Below, piece after piece: positions 11,488 to 20,966 of a DNA stretch of 24,402 nucleotides. The number at the start of each line of letters is the position of its first letter. Position 1 is the first letter of the stretch. The stretch comes from Priapulus caudatus (taxonomy: Eukaryota; Priapulida; Priapulimorpha; Priapulimorphida; Priapulidae): assembly GCF_000485595.1 (NCBI RefSeq), contig NW_014577432.1, forward strand, positions 145,992 to 170,393, in the 5' to 3' direction. The notes under the pieces were generated by a model. It was not told the DNA's origin. It was given only the letters and a program-made list of their open reading frames with translations, and did no database searches. The position numbers and the translations under genes are program-made.

Positions 11488-12475
11488 GGCTGGATGGAGC
11501 ATATGAACAAGTGAAGGACCGTCAATGATTACAGCAGATACTGCAGGCTCGGTTGTTGTTGTTTCAGATAATTTCACATGCATTGTAAGATATCAGACTT
11601 GTTTCCTTGCCGCAGACTACCACCATCAGAAATAGAAGGTGGCTATGGTTGATTCTCGTGGGTGGAGAAGTCCTTAAGGTTTCCACCGCAATTTTGGCAG
11701 CCAATAATTATACAGTCTTAAAAATAGCAGACAGTCATTATTTGTTGACTTGAGTTAGAAGTTTGTTTTGTTATTCACCGTATATTCGCCTTGATCGCTT
11801 CATGATCTTTCGAAACTTGTTTTGAGGTATGAGATGAGTGATAGACTTAGAGCGTTTAATAAGTCTTTCCTCTACAAAGTTCACGTACTGCTGTAACCCA
11901 GCCTCCTTAATTGTATAAACAGTCTTCACAACACATATGTCAGCAACCTCATTGCTACTTAGAGAGACAAGCTCTTTCGTAATATTAGAGAATGGGTTTC
12001 CTATTCTATGATGGTATTCACCATATATTTCACATGGGCAACGACCTTTGCTTGAAACTCAGACACATGATCGGGGTGTTTGGAGGGGCCAGATGCAGAC
12101 GAGTGTGCATCTTCTTCAAATTCTCGAACAAGTCTGGCAATTTCTGGGCCTCCGACCATTCACCGACAAAGTGCAGGTAGGTTTCCAGTTAGACCTGTTG
12201 CTCCACTATCTCCTTTTATCGTCTTATTATCTTGTTCATGTGCTTGATCAAGAGGCATGGCTGAAAATGGCCTTCTTCAAACTATTTAAAGCTACAGTGG
12301 CATGCCGTTTCTGCAGACACATGAGCTTGGTTTGATTATAGGCATCCCTATATCACTTGTGCCACTCTGCCTTATGGGCGGTAAGTGTGGCACTGATTCC
12401 TGTTCCTTCATTAAGTCAATCGAGATTGGGGAAGCTCGGTTGTTTACCGATCTCTCGAAACTGTCGAAAATCATT
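11488..12475 (-). pseudogene. Decayed, internally deleted copy of an uncharacterised multi-copy protein family
   Basis: Read on the minus strand, coding-like blocks follow in order. First comes FREIGKQPSF, then LTAHKAEWHK, then YNQTKLMCLQKR (about 12460-12300). Next is FSAMPLDQAHEQDN with a GLTGN block (about 12265-12180). Then GPEIARLVREFEED (about 12150), GNPFSNITKEL and EERLIKRSKSI up to a stop at 11771-11773. A new frame continues with a CQNCGGNLKDF block, SLRQGNKSDILQC and AVIIDGPSLVHMLHP (to 11488). From memory, these blocks match a large protein found in many copies in invertebrate and fish genomes (PLDQAHEQ, GPE-AR, NPF and DGP signatures), presumably transposon-borne. I know no name or activity for it. 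The copy has at least three in-frame stops and several frameshifts. The short distance between the first two blocks suggests an internal deletion. Confidence 0.7.
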
Positions 12476-12694
12476 ACGAAGTCTTATAATTGTTGTGCAT
12501 GTGATTGGCAATGTACGGTGTCTATACTAAACTGAACTACTAAATGTTAAATACATGTGTATACATATATAAATAAAATACTATCGTGATAGCATACATA
12601 CTATATATTTATAAATTATATACGCTATATTATATATCATAATTATATATATAGAGCAGAGAGCAGAGAGAGGAGAGAGAGAAGAGAGAGAGAG

Positions 12695-12749
<55 letters not shown>

Positions 12750-12974
12750 AGATACATGCAAGTAATGCAGAATGCGGCGATGAACCATTTCCATTGTTTC
12801 GACCTAATTTTATTACAACTCAAACATAGCTATATTAATGGATTGCTGCTATTGCATTACCATAGATATCTGTGAATCATTTGAGCTATTTGTTGTCTAA
12901 ATTGAATGAGTATTACCGAAATTATATCGAAAACTTAAATTAATGGTGCTATAAAGCGATAACCGCTAACCCGA
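12476..12974. other. AT-rich spacer with GA microsatellite
   Basis: AT-rich sequence (12540-12650), then the GA tract, then featureless sequence to the CTCF-like motifs. No gene is seen. Confidence 0.5.
12654..12746. repeat. (GA)n microsatellite
   Basis: The first part is interrupted (gcagagag, gtagag) and is followed by a pure GA run (12699-12746). Confidence 0.95.
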
Positions 12975-13006
12975 CAGGTGGCGCTTTACGCCACCAGGTG
13001 GCGCTA
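12975..13006 (+). promoter_or_regulatory. Paired CTCF-like motifs
   Basis: caggtggcgct (12976-12986) and ccaccaggtggcgcta (12991-13006) both contain the AGGTGGCGC core recognised by bilaterian CTCF. The second also has the CCACCAG upstream half. They are in tandem, about 20 bp apart, and the segment between forms a 7-bp hairpin (ggtggcg/cgccacc). This is a motif match only, and such sequence can also sit inside a repeat. Confidence 0.4.
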
Positions 13007-13261
13007 TTTAATTGTGACTATAACCGAAAATCTTCAGAACCTATTGTAGTACGTCTGTGCAAAGTTTCACATTTCTGCTCAGTTGGCACTATATTTAAAA
13101 CCCTACAGAAACACGAGTATTAAGTGTTATACATTTATGTTGTGAGCAATGCCAGTTGCATTCATTACGTATTACGTTTGGTAATAAAGCATCGTCACTG
13201 CAGTCTTGTTAATATATTATTCGCCTACTAAATAAGGAACATTTTGACATATAGCATGCTT
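13007..13261. other. Intron spacer, no gene recognised
   Basis: Unique-looking sequence between the CTCF-like motifs and the minus-strand Penelope-like fragment. Confidence 0.4.
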
Positions 13262-13755
13262 ATTCACACTAGACGCAACGTTTCCGATAACACGGGTATG
13301 AGCTAGGTTGGCACACAGGGTTGTCAGAATTGCGCACAGTACTTGAAACAAGAGTTTCATGGCGGTTAGTATCACGTCTGTATGTAAGATGTTTAGAAAA
13401 AATGGATCAACAGAAAACTGTGATTCGATCGTTTTGGATAATGTTATAATTATCAATTAACAAACCTTTGATGTGTAGGATTGAAGGGTGATAAATTAGG
13501 ACATCTGTCTAAATTTTTATTCGCGCCATCTTTTCTAAGAGTTATTAGCGACGCCCGACTTATAAGGGAAGTATTTTTTTGTAATTTCTTTGATAGTTCA
13601 GCTTGATCATAGTCGCGGCGTGTGAAACACTCAATCATGTTGGAAGCCTTTTTATAAAAATCAATTTGTGAGGTGCATATTTTTTAACGTAATAATAGAG
13701 AATGCGGGAGGCTATTCTTAGTATGGCGAGGATGAGAAGACGAATACATTAGATA
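13262..13755 (-). mobile_element. Penelope-like element fragment, inverted 5'-truncated copy
   Basis: On the minus strand, coding-like blocks run SSSHPRHTKNS, then ECFTRRDYDQAELSK, then RKDGANKNLDRCP, then SPFNPTH, then LTYRRDTNRHETLV, ending near YPCYRKRC. These correspond to the region after the catalytic YxDD of Penelope-like reverse transcriptases and the linker before the GIY-YIG domain. The DNA matches the + strand copy at 14190-14640 at high identity. It differs by small indels (several bases missing after the DRCP block) and breaks off before the nuclease domain. It is divergently arranged relative to the next copy, with 5' ends facing. Confidence 0.8.
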
Positions 13756-13886
13756 AGAATTTCGACTCATTTTGCATGGTTTTCCGGTTGCTGACTACTT
13801 CTGATACCCTGATACGTCTAACTGAAATCGTTTTAGCTAAATCGTGTTTTAGTTTTAATGCGAAGTAATATTCTCAATGTAATGTC

Positions 13887-14159
13887 GTGTACCATGCAAG
13901 ATGGGTCCTAGCTATGCTTGTTTATTTGTCGGTTATATTGAAGCCAAAATGTTTGCGTCATTCGATGGACCTATCACTAGCCTCTATCTTAGATATGTTG
14001 AGAATATTTTGGGAGCCTCGCATCTATGAAAGCTTCCGATTTTCAAAATTCATCAAGCATGTTACAGCTTTCCATCCCTGTCTAAATTATACACACGCTA
14101 CATCATTTGATAGGCTTTCTTTTCTGGATATGGTTGTTATTATCTCTGGTAAAACATAG
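13887..14159 (+). pseudogene. Reverse transcriptase fragment (Penelope type), catalytic motif degraded
   Basis: This is the longest surviving open frame in the + copy. Its C-terminal half (about residues 55-90: FHPCLNYTHATSFDRLSFLD) is the in-frame RT segment after the catalytic loop. The N-terminal half is out of frame: the true frame there reads GPSYACLFVGYIEAKMFASF followed by GPITSLYLRYVEN, so one frameshift separates the parts. Loss of both aspartates of YxDD rules out activity. Confidence 0.85.
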
Positions 14160-14967
14160 TTTCTTCGGTGTTTTCGAAACCCAGTGACACCCATTCGTCT
14201 TCTCACCCTTGCCATACTAAGAATAGCCTCCAGCATTCTTAATTATTACGGTTAAAAATATGCAGCTTACAGATATGATAAAATTGTTCTATCAAAGAAA
14301 ATAAAAAAGACATTTCTTTTAAGTCGGCCGTCGTTAATAACCTCATAGAAAAGACGGCGCGAATGAAAATTTAGACAGATGTCCACTGGTTCTAACTTAT
14401 CACCCGTCAATCCTACACATCAAAGGTTTGTTAGTTGACAATTATAAAATTCTCCAAAATAATCTAATCAGAGCTAACATTTTTTTAAACCTCATTTATG
14501 CTCGTACAGACGTGATACTAACCTCCATGGCACTCTTGTTTCAAGCACTCAGTACTGTATACAAATTCCGACACCCCTGTGAGCCAACCTTACTCATGCT
14601 TGTGTTCTCGGAAACGGTCCAATACTTGCAATTTTACAACTAATAAATCAGTGATAAAGGGGCCTCGGGGAAAATTATAGTGCGGGATTACTTTACATGC
14701 GTGTCAACCAACCTTATTTACGCCATTGAATGCTTAAAATGAAAAATCTCCTATATTGGCGAAACAAAACGCTGTTTTGCGGATAGGTTTGTCGAACATC
14801 TCCGATTTATTCGCTTTAATTTGCATCGTTTCCCTGTTGCTGACCAGCCGGGCCAATTGACAACGTATTATGACACTTTACGTCGACACATGACTGAGCA
14901 GAAATTAATTCTGAGGGCTGGTTGTTTAAAGCCAGGCGGTATGAACGTAAACTTCAATTACGTGTGA
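13891..14967 (+). mobile_element. Penelope-like element remnant: reverse transcriptase C-terminal part plus GIY-YIG domain
   Basis: Plus-strand blocks in order: KMGPSYACLFVGYIEAKMF (from 13898); LYLRYVEN (13982-14005), where the catalytic YxDD has become YVEN; FHPCLNYTHATS and LSFLDMVV (to about 14147); SVFSKPSDTHSSSHPCHTKN (about 14170-14227); RKDGANENLDRCP; a zinc-binding-like LCSRKRSNTCNFTTN; KGPRGK; LIYAIECLK then SYIGETKR (GIY-YIG core, 14713-14772); EHLR; and a C-terminal KPGGMNVNFNYV ending at a TGA (14965-14967). The order matches endonuclease-bearing Penelope-like elements, where the GIY-YIG domain nicks target DNA for retrotransposition. The lost aspartates, in-frame stops (for example 14740-14742) and frameshifts mean it is dead. 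A GT microsatellite begins right after the stop codon. Confidence 0.9.
14680..14967 (+). pseudogene. GIY-YIG endonuclease domain of the Penelope-like element
   Basis: The frame reads VRDYFTC, STNLIYAIECLK, a TGA where a cysteine codon is expected (14740-14742), SYIGETKRCFADRFVEHLR, PVADQPG, and the terminal GGMNVNFNYV then stop. The LIY and YIG motifs and the downstream R and EHL positions are those of the GIY-YIG fold. Cysteines before and after LIY are usual in these elements. The nonsense codon and an upstream one-base shift near 14674 break it. Confidence 0.85.
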
Positions 14968-14978
14968 TTTGTGTGTGT

Positions 14979-15040
<62 letters not shown>
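14968..15040. repeat. (GT)n microsatellite abutting the Penelope-like 3' end
   Basis: It starts one base after the element's stop codon, with a single GTAT interruption, and is then pure. A simple repeat at the 3' end of a target-primed element is common and may be part of the element or its target. Confidence 0.95.
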
Positions 15041-15044
<4 letters not shown>

Positions 15045-15435
15045 CTCTTCTTGGTAACGCGCATTGCTTGAATTATTCTATTTTCATTGTATATATTATA
15101 ACGCATTGGATTTTTTTTACATTAAACGGTCCAATTCTATATAATTATATATATATAAATTATATATATATTATATATGTGTTGTATGAATATATATATA
15201 TATATAATATATATATATATATATTTCATAACGCGTGCGTTGTTATTGCTAGGATCACGAAAATGAAACATATGTCGCCATTACGCGCTCGCTAACCACG
15301 CGCTTAATATGAGAGACTATTTTCGGTCTCGCGAACGCAATACTACCACTAAATGTTTTACAACTTGGCGAATATTGAACGCCGGTGAAAACATAGAATA
15401 AAGGCAGCCTACGCATTTAATGAGCAGGCGCTAGT
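15041..15435. other. AT-rich spacer
   Basis: Contains AT microsatellites at about 15136-15176 and 15190-15224 and otherwise no recognisable feature. Confidence 0.5.
15136..15224. repeat. (AT)n microsatellite, interrupted
   Basis: Several AT runs separated by short non-repeat bases (gtgttgtatga). Confidence 0.9.
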
Positions 15436-15496
15436 GAGAGAGAGTGCGAGAGCGAGAGCGAGAGCCAGAGAGCGGAGAGCGAGAGAGCGAGCGAGC

Positions 15497-15532
<36 letters not shown>

Positions 15533-15592
15533 AGAGAGAGAGCGAGAGATGAGTGATGAGAGAGGAGAGAGAGAGAGAGAGAGAAAGCGGAG

Positions 15593-15629
<37 letters not shown>

Positions 15630-15652
15630 CGCGATTGAGAGAGAGAGAGAAG
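15436..15652. repeat. (GA)n microsatellite, interrupted
   Basis: GA and GCGA variants over about 215 bp. Minus-strand Leu/Ser frames are artefacts. Confidence 0.95.
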
Positions 15653-17189
15653 AGATTTTAAGCGAACAGTTGCACAATTTTAATAAGAGGTTGGACAATT
15701 ATGTAAATTAAAGAAATGACTTGAGATCTCTCGAAAGGTAACTTCAAAGGGTATATATTACCGCCTACTGCATACTGCCTACTGTCTACTGCATTTTATC
15801 GGGGTTGTTCAAGATACTAACGCAAGAAAACAATAGTCTACTATATTTATAACGATTTTCTTTTTATTTCAATAAGACGTGTCCAAACATGCTAATAGCT
15901 TAAGCTTAATCACAGCTTAAGTCCAGGTGTGCCCTGCTGTTCCGCGTATATCACACGACCACCTAGCTTAATTATCTTTTCGTAGCTGGCTACTGTCGTG
16001 CTGTACATTATTACAAGACGCCATCCTTAATATACCTTCCCCCAATTGAGACCTCAGTGAAGCGACTGAATCCTAAATTTCCAATTTCAATGTGCCTCGA
16101 TATTATTTCTGAACGTATAGATTTTACCACTAACTTCTGTTTATTCAGCAGTGTTATCAAACCAGCACACTACAGTAAACTATCAGTGTTACAAATATAA
16201 CTCTGTATAACCCAATGATAAAGACAACGTAAAATATATTTGAGTATTCGTATCAAATCAATATTAAAATTTTTTTTTTGAAAAGTAACTGTATTCCCGT
16301 CCACCGTATGACTACCACTACTCACCGTTTACATATCATAACCCAAACAAAATAGCAATATCTATATCAACAAATAAATCCGTCCCATGCTTTTCAAATA
16401 ATGCAGGCAAACACTCACGCAGCAATAACAACAGATGCTACTGGCCAAACTCAAGCTTCACTCTCTTAGCTTTATTCAAGTTGCATAAACATAGAACAGG
16501 TAGACAAATTCGCATCTAATGATATCTACAATGAATCATGAGAAACATTTTTCCTCATACGGCAACGAACAAATAGTTATATATATCGCAGAACACTGCT
16601 TTTATCGAATATATGCATTTCTATTACAGATGCATCCCCAAACGCATGTAGATCTATTCCTTTCGGGCTCTTTCATGCAGACTGTGTATATCTTCGGTAA
16701 TCTGCCATTTGAATAGCTGTTTAAGACCCTCCAGCCAATGAATAAGCCTGGAATAGATCCCACTGCAACCCCATCTGTCATTGCTCTTGAGGTGTTGGAC
16801 AACAGTAGAGGGCGTCCATAAGCGGCAGGCCTGAATAAGCATATCGAACAGAAATTAATTAAAAATACGCACACTGTTACTGCGCTTACACAACATACAC
16901 TTTATTTATGTTAAATAACTACCGATTCATGCTCTATGCTTCGCTTGAAACTTTTGCCGGCTCTATGATGCGAATTTCTGCAAAGTTGTCTGAAGACATT
17001 TCAAACACAAAAATGACCAACAGGTCGATGTAGCTACGCCACCTGACGGAATGTCACGAACACACAATAAGACCAATTTTACTTCTAATGCTTTCTAGAC
17101 GTCCACGAGGCATCTAACTTGTGGAATCTAGTGCCGAATTTCTGCGAAAAAATACCCTAAAAGGCCTTTTCTAGAGACGAAATAGTGCG
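15653..17189. other. Intron sequence downstream of the BEL/Pao remnant, possible LTR material
   Basis: No gene is recognised. On the minus strand, an AATAAA at 16471-16476 is followed by a GC/AT-balanced segment (about 16470-16390), which resembles the polyadenylation region of an LTR lying 3' of the BEL/Pao remnant. No second LTR copy was found, so this stays a guess. Minus-strand frames at 16602-16874 have no convincing domain. Confidence 0.3.
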
Positions 17190-17224
17190 GTGAACAATTT
17201 GCGGAGGCTTACTGTTGCACGCCT

Positions 17225-18130
17225 CCTTGAAATATGCATTTCGCAGTCATTGGGTATGGCATGAGAGATCCCAACGGGTCAAACAGTCTAGCAATACAGC
17301 TTAGCGACAGTGCGCTTAGTGACCACCAGATCAGGCGCCACATCTACTCCTTCAACATCTTCCTGCGCAATCAACTTACCCCAAGTATTTTACAGGGCTC
17401 AACGTCTGAATAACCACAATTTAGCGATTTGTTCATCATGTCAGTTACAACCCGACTGTTTGAGGACCATTTGGCAAAGACCATCACTGCCTTCTTCATC
17501 ACATCTTGGGCCTAAATGAACATGGCGCAGGTTTATTCCTTACTGTCTGCGCCTGTTAGCCAATCATCGATATAGAAATTATCCGTTAGTTCCTCAATCA
17601 CGGGCGTAGAGAGCAAAGACCCTAGATGATGGCTAATGGTAGCATTAAACAGGAAGGAGCTACTACTAACCCCAAATGTAATCCAACAGAAATGCATTTT
17701 CCGGATTAAACCAGCATCATTCCAAAGAAAGCGGTGAGCATTGAGATCTTCCCTACGTAACTGCACCTGTAAAAATGCTTTAGTGGTGTCAGCTGTCAAA
17801 TCCACAGGCCAACGTCTGTAACACACATGGTACTTCCATAGGTATCAATGAGTGAGCAATCTCGGGGCAATAATTAAGGGAAACGCTATTAGATTCCTGT
17901 GTTGAGGCATCAAAAACAGGACGAACCTTCGTTGATGTGCAGCTTTCTTTCACGACTAGCGTATGGGGTAAGTAGATGATAGGCCAAAGTACAATCTGTT
18001 TCTCCTCAGGAACCTCTTCAATAACTCCATTTTGTTCCATCTCGTGTAGGGCGTCATAATACTGCCCAGCTAATGAGGTATCTCGGCTCAATTTAGAGAA
18101 TAAGCTATTTAGACGGGTCTCTGCGTGCAA
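17225..18130 (-). pseudogene. Reverse transcriptase remnant (BEL/Pao)
   Basis: The first frame (18130-17789) has the N-terminal RT region: RLNSLFSKLSRD, NGVIEEVPEE, YLPHTLVVKE and VRPVFDAS. After a shift, the second frame (17826-17533) carries motif A (ADTTKAFLQ, aspartate at 17788-17790), RFLW, FGVSSSSFLFNAT and the catalytic FYIDD (17563-17577) followed by LTGADS. A stop follows at about 17533. Blocks QDVMKKAVMVFAKW, PCKILGVS, TKRTVAKL and ARLFDPLGSLMPYPMTAKC continue in three frames to about 17230. Catalytic aspartates survive but the reading frame is broken at least four times. Confidence 0.92.
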
Positions 18131-18216
18131 CTCATTATGAGTAACGGGGTAATTCTGTGGTTTTATTCCATGGGAAAGCTACCTTATAGCGGCCATCAAC
18201 AAACACAATCGTCTCG

Positions 18217-18414
18217 TTATTTCGTGTCATTATCTATGCACAATAGCGACAGTGGTTCTAAGCTACCAATGACTCCCGGCTGTCTATCAGACAGAACCAA
18301 ACCAAATAAGGTTTCCATAAGAACTGGACCCTCGGGCAAGCGTTTCAGCCCGTCTTGCACCAGATCCCAGTAGTGGTTCGTACCTATTAAAATATATAGA
18401 GAGACCATCATCAT
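18217..18414 (-). pseudogene. Protease-RT junction fragment (BEL/Pao)
   Basis: The frame contains ILIGTNHYWDLVQDG, LPEGPVLMETLFG and then SDRQPG. This combination is highly characteristic of the segment after the DSGS protease in BEL/Pao polyproteins. It is out of frame with the preceding protease part. Confidence 0.85.
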
Positions 18415-18432
18415 CGAAATAGCTGTGGACAG

Positions 18433-18780
18433 CTAATTCGGTCTAACTTTATGAACCAATGCGCTAGCCACATATGAATGGTCAGAACCAGAATCAAACA
18501 ACAAAGTTGCCTTTACAGGACCTCGCTCGACCTCGACGAGCACACACACTGTTTGCGGACCGGCACCTTTATGCATCTTATGTTCAGAGGAGGCCACACC
18601 CACATGTAACATATCGGCAGGCACTTTATCTATACCCACCGTGTGAGACTTTGCGTTCTCATCAGTCCTACTCAACAAACGGTGATGATACCTTTCCTTA
18701 CGCTGAGCACATTTCTCCTTACAATCTCTAGCCACATGGCGCCACTAAAAAACAAACTGAAACAAGCAAAATAGAAACCC
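18433..18780 (-). pseudogene. Gag-end zinc knuckle plus aspartic protease fragment (BEL/Pao)
   Basis: The N-terminal part is basic (ARKLESLTVEARREK) and runs into a broken CX2CX4HX4C knuckle. CFSLFFSG lies in one frame and HVARDC in another, so a one-base shift has disrupted the second cysteine and the histidine. A basic linker follows, then TVCVLVEVERGPVKATLLFD and the catalytic DSGS (18484-18495). The frame stops after HKVRPN at 18433. The protease would have processed the element polyprotein. It is incomplete here. Confidence 0.85.
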
Positions 18781-20050
18781 ACATCTCGCGCCTTCTCTCG
18801 TCGCGCTTCTACAGTAAGACTTTCTAACTTGCGGGCATGACAATCACTCGTAGAATTGTAATTATTTTAATCCTCACTAACATCCCGGCCTCTTAAATGT
18901 GAAGCCTACACTGAACATTTACTTAAACTTTCAATTTGTACCCACAGTATTTACTGGTCAGACTGACCGGCCTAAACGCATAGTAACCAAAGTCATTACG
19001 TGACATTTTGTTGACGAAACGCAATCCTTAGCAGGGGTGTTTATTCCGGTATAAACTGAACTTTGTTTTTTTTTGGCTTTTTCATATATTCGCAACAGGC
19101 TGCAAATCTCGTCGCGTGACAGAAATGTTGCCACTCGGAAGCTAACCTGGCACGCAGTCATTTTATAAAGTGCCACGGAAGAATAATATAATAAAAGAAT
19201 AAGAATAACCGAAAGCTCCACCAGTCATGTTGCGGACATCAGAGTGCAATGTCGGCTAGCAATAATTATTCCCCAATATATGGTTTTTGTTTAATCGTAT
19301 CTACAATGCTATATCGCTAGAGTCTTAGCTATTCTTATCTATTCTATTTGTTGATGTTAGAGCGCTGCAACATCACTTGAAGTTCCCGTCCGGTCAATTT
19401 TATCCGAAATTGTTAAATGAATGTGGGTCTATAGGTGTCTGTGGGCGTGCGTGCACGCGTTAGCAAGCTACTGTTCATATACAACCAACTAAACCATATA
19501 ACCGTAGACTTTCGTAATATTACAACCTTGCCCTTGGTGCAATATATTATGGTATCGAAAGTATTTTAATGATTGAAGCCAGGATTTTACTTATTATATA
19601 TTATCTGTATACATGACATGTATTAACTAAAATGCATGCAATCTGTCAACATCACTTGAGACTAACATGTATCCAAATTTTAATATGTCGCTTTGCTAGG
19701 GATATTCTGCTGACACGAAATTTTGGTAAAAGCAAGAATACGATGTCGTATTACTTTTAAATTCGTCGTTTTAAACTCAAAACGCTGCTGCAAATATAAT
19801 GAAACGTCATGAAGCCCAGCGTTTAATAGACACCAGAAATATATCCATATAGACGTATATATATATACGTACATGTCTCTTTGTCGCATAAGGGTAATTG
19901 GACCGTGATATAACCATGCGATGTAGAACATTTGTTCACGATTATCTACGCAGTTTTTACGAACTAATATAGAATGTATATCAAATAGAATTACAGAATT
20001 ATAAACCGTAATATCATTCGGCACATAGAGGAGCACTGGTATGATATATA

Positions 20051-20100
<50 letters not shown>

Positions 20101-20340
20101 AATATATATAGCCGTGCATTAATATACTTGAAGGGAAATGTCATATGTATGCCTACAGTGACGACCCAGCTAATTTTAGACGCTGTATCTACACGAGGTA
20201 AAATCCAGCACGAAGGTAATTTGCGACAGTACTATACAAACAGTAGCAAGATGTGAATATAATTGCTGATATCGACTAAAAGCTATAAAATTTAAATGTA
20301 AAGATCCTGTTTGTTTTCGGAGGTAGGCTATATAGATTTT
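18781..20340. other. Intron sequence with AT microsatellite, no gene recognised
   Basis: No Gag-like frame continues upstream of the zinc knuckle beyond about 18840, and no LTR was recognised. An AT microsatellite lies at 20051-20096. Confidence 0.45.
20051..20096. repeat. (AT)n microsatellite
   Basis: About 23 AT units. Confidence 0.95.
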
Positions 20341-20749
20341 ATCTTTTGCTCGCTCGCTGTCGCGAACACGTAAATGATGCATCCGAGCGCCGTACTAGTC
20401 ATCTGGCAGACGATGAGAGTGCCGCATCCGTGCGCTAATCAAACTCGCATGTCAACTCCCTGTATATGCGATGAGATTACGCGTCGTTATTAAAACATGA
20501 AGGCGATCACCGCGCGCGTGTACCGACGCGGCCGATCACACTCGCAGAAACTCGTCAATCAATCCCCGAGGCATTGTACAAATATTAATCACGCACACGA
20601 CCGCGCGCAAGTGCGCGTTGGTGTTTGCGTAGGTGTTTGCGTTATCACGGACTGCGTGCCCGCCTCCGCTGTATAACACCCATGCGGCAAGCACCTGAAG
20701 CTTACGCAGAATTAACGCGCGTTATTTAGTCATGCTTCGCTTAAATCTA
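20341..20749. other. GC-richer intron end, no gene recognised
   Basis: Visibly richer in CpG than the rest of the intron (cgcgcgcg, gacgcggccg). It includes a small GC hairpin (about 20603-20625). No frame or motif can be supported. Confidence 0.4.
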
Positions 20750-20947
20750 TGCATGTAGGCAATCTACTCAAAATGCCAGGTAAATTATGGAGGGCACGCA
20801 ATGCACAGTGGTTCATCGCCCCTGCATGCGGCATGCTGCATGCTGCATGCTGCATGCGGGGGCGGTATCAGCTTAGTCTGAGTTTTGTTTTTCGATCATC
20901 GAAACATCTGACTTAATTCCGTCGACCACGCCAGCATTAATTGCATG
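20750..20947 (+). promoter_or_regulatory. TGCATG cluster upstream of exon B (RBFOX-type splicing motif)
   Basis: TGCATG occurs at 20750, 20823, 20837, 20844, 20851 and 20942, with one further GCATG at 20831. Four copies sit in a 7-bp tandem (tgcatgc). All lie on the sense strand within 217 nt of the exon B acceptor. UGCAUG is the established binding element of RBFOX/Fox-1 proteins, which control alternative splicing in animal neurons and muscle. Upstream placement often correlates with exon skipping. The regulatory role here is inference. Confidence 0.5.
20823..20857. repeat. 7-bp tandem repeat (tgcatgc)
   Basis: Five near-perfect units. GCATGC is self-complementary. Confidence 0.9.
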
Positions 20948-20966
20948 TGCAGTTTTTTTTACATAG

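Larger units (their letters stand above)
17190..18780 (-). mobile_element. BEL/Pao-type LTR retroelement remnant (Gag zinc knuckle, protease, reverse transcriptase)
   Basis: Minus-strand order: a CCHC zinc-knuckle remnant (about 18765-18720), an aspartic protease with DSGS (18484-18495), the ILIGTNHYWDLV segment typical of the BEL/Pao protease-RT junction (about 18390), a DGRYKVAFPW block (about 18190), then reverse transcriptase (18130 to about 17225). Frameshifts occur at about 18425, 18140, 17815, 17360 and 17285, with several nonsense codons. The gap between DSGS and ILIG is shorter than usual for the family, implying a deletion. RNase H and integrase were not recognised downstream. The element lies antisense to the convertase gene. 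Confidence 0.9.

Noticed and set aside
12302-12535. Plus-strand frame of 77 residues
   Set aside because: It is a shadow of the minus-strand pseudogene at 11488-12475, whose ordered blocks are far more protein-like.
16602-16874. Minus-strand frames possibly continuing the BEL/Pao element (LWTPSTVVQHLKSNDRW looks slightly like an RNase H segment)
   Set aside because: Only a short similarity in one frame. The surrounding residues do not follow the expected order, so I did not extend the element.
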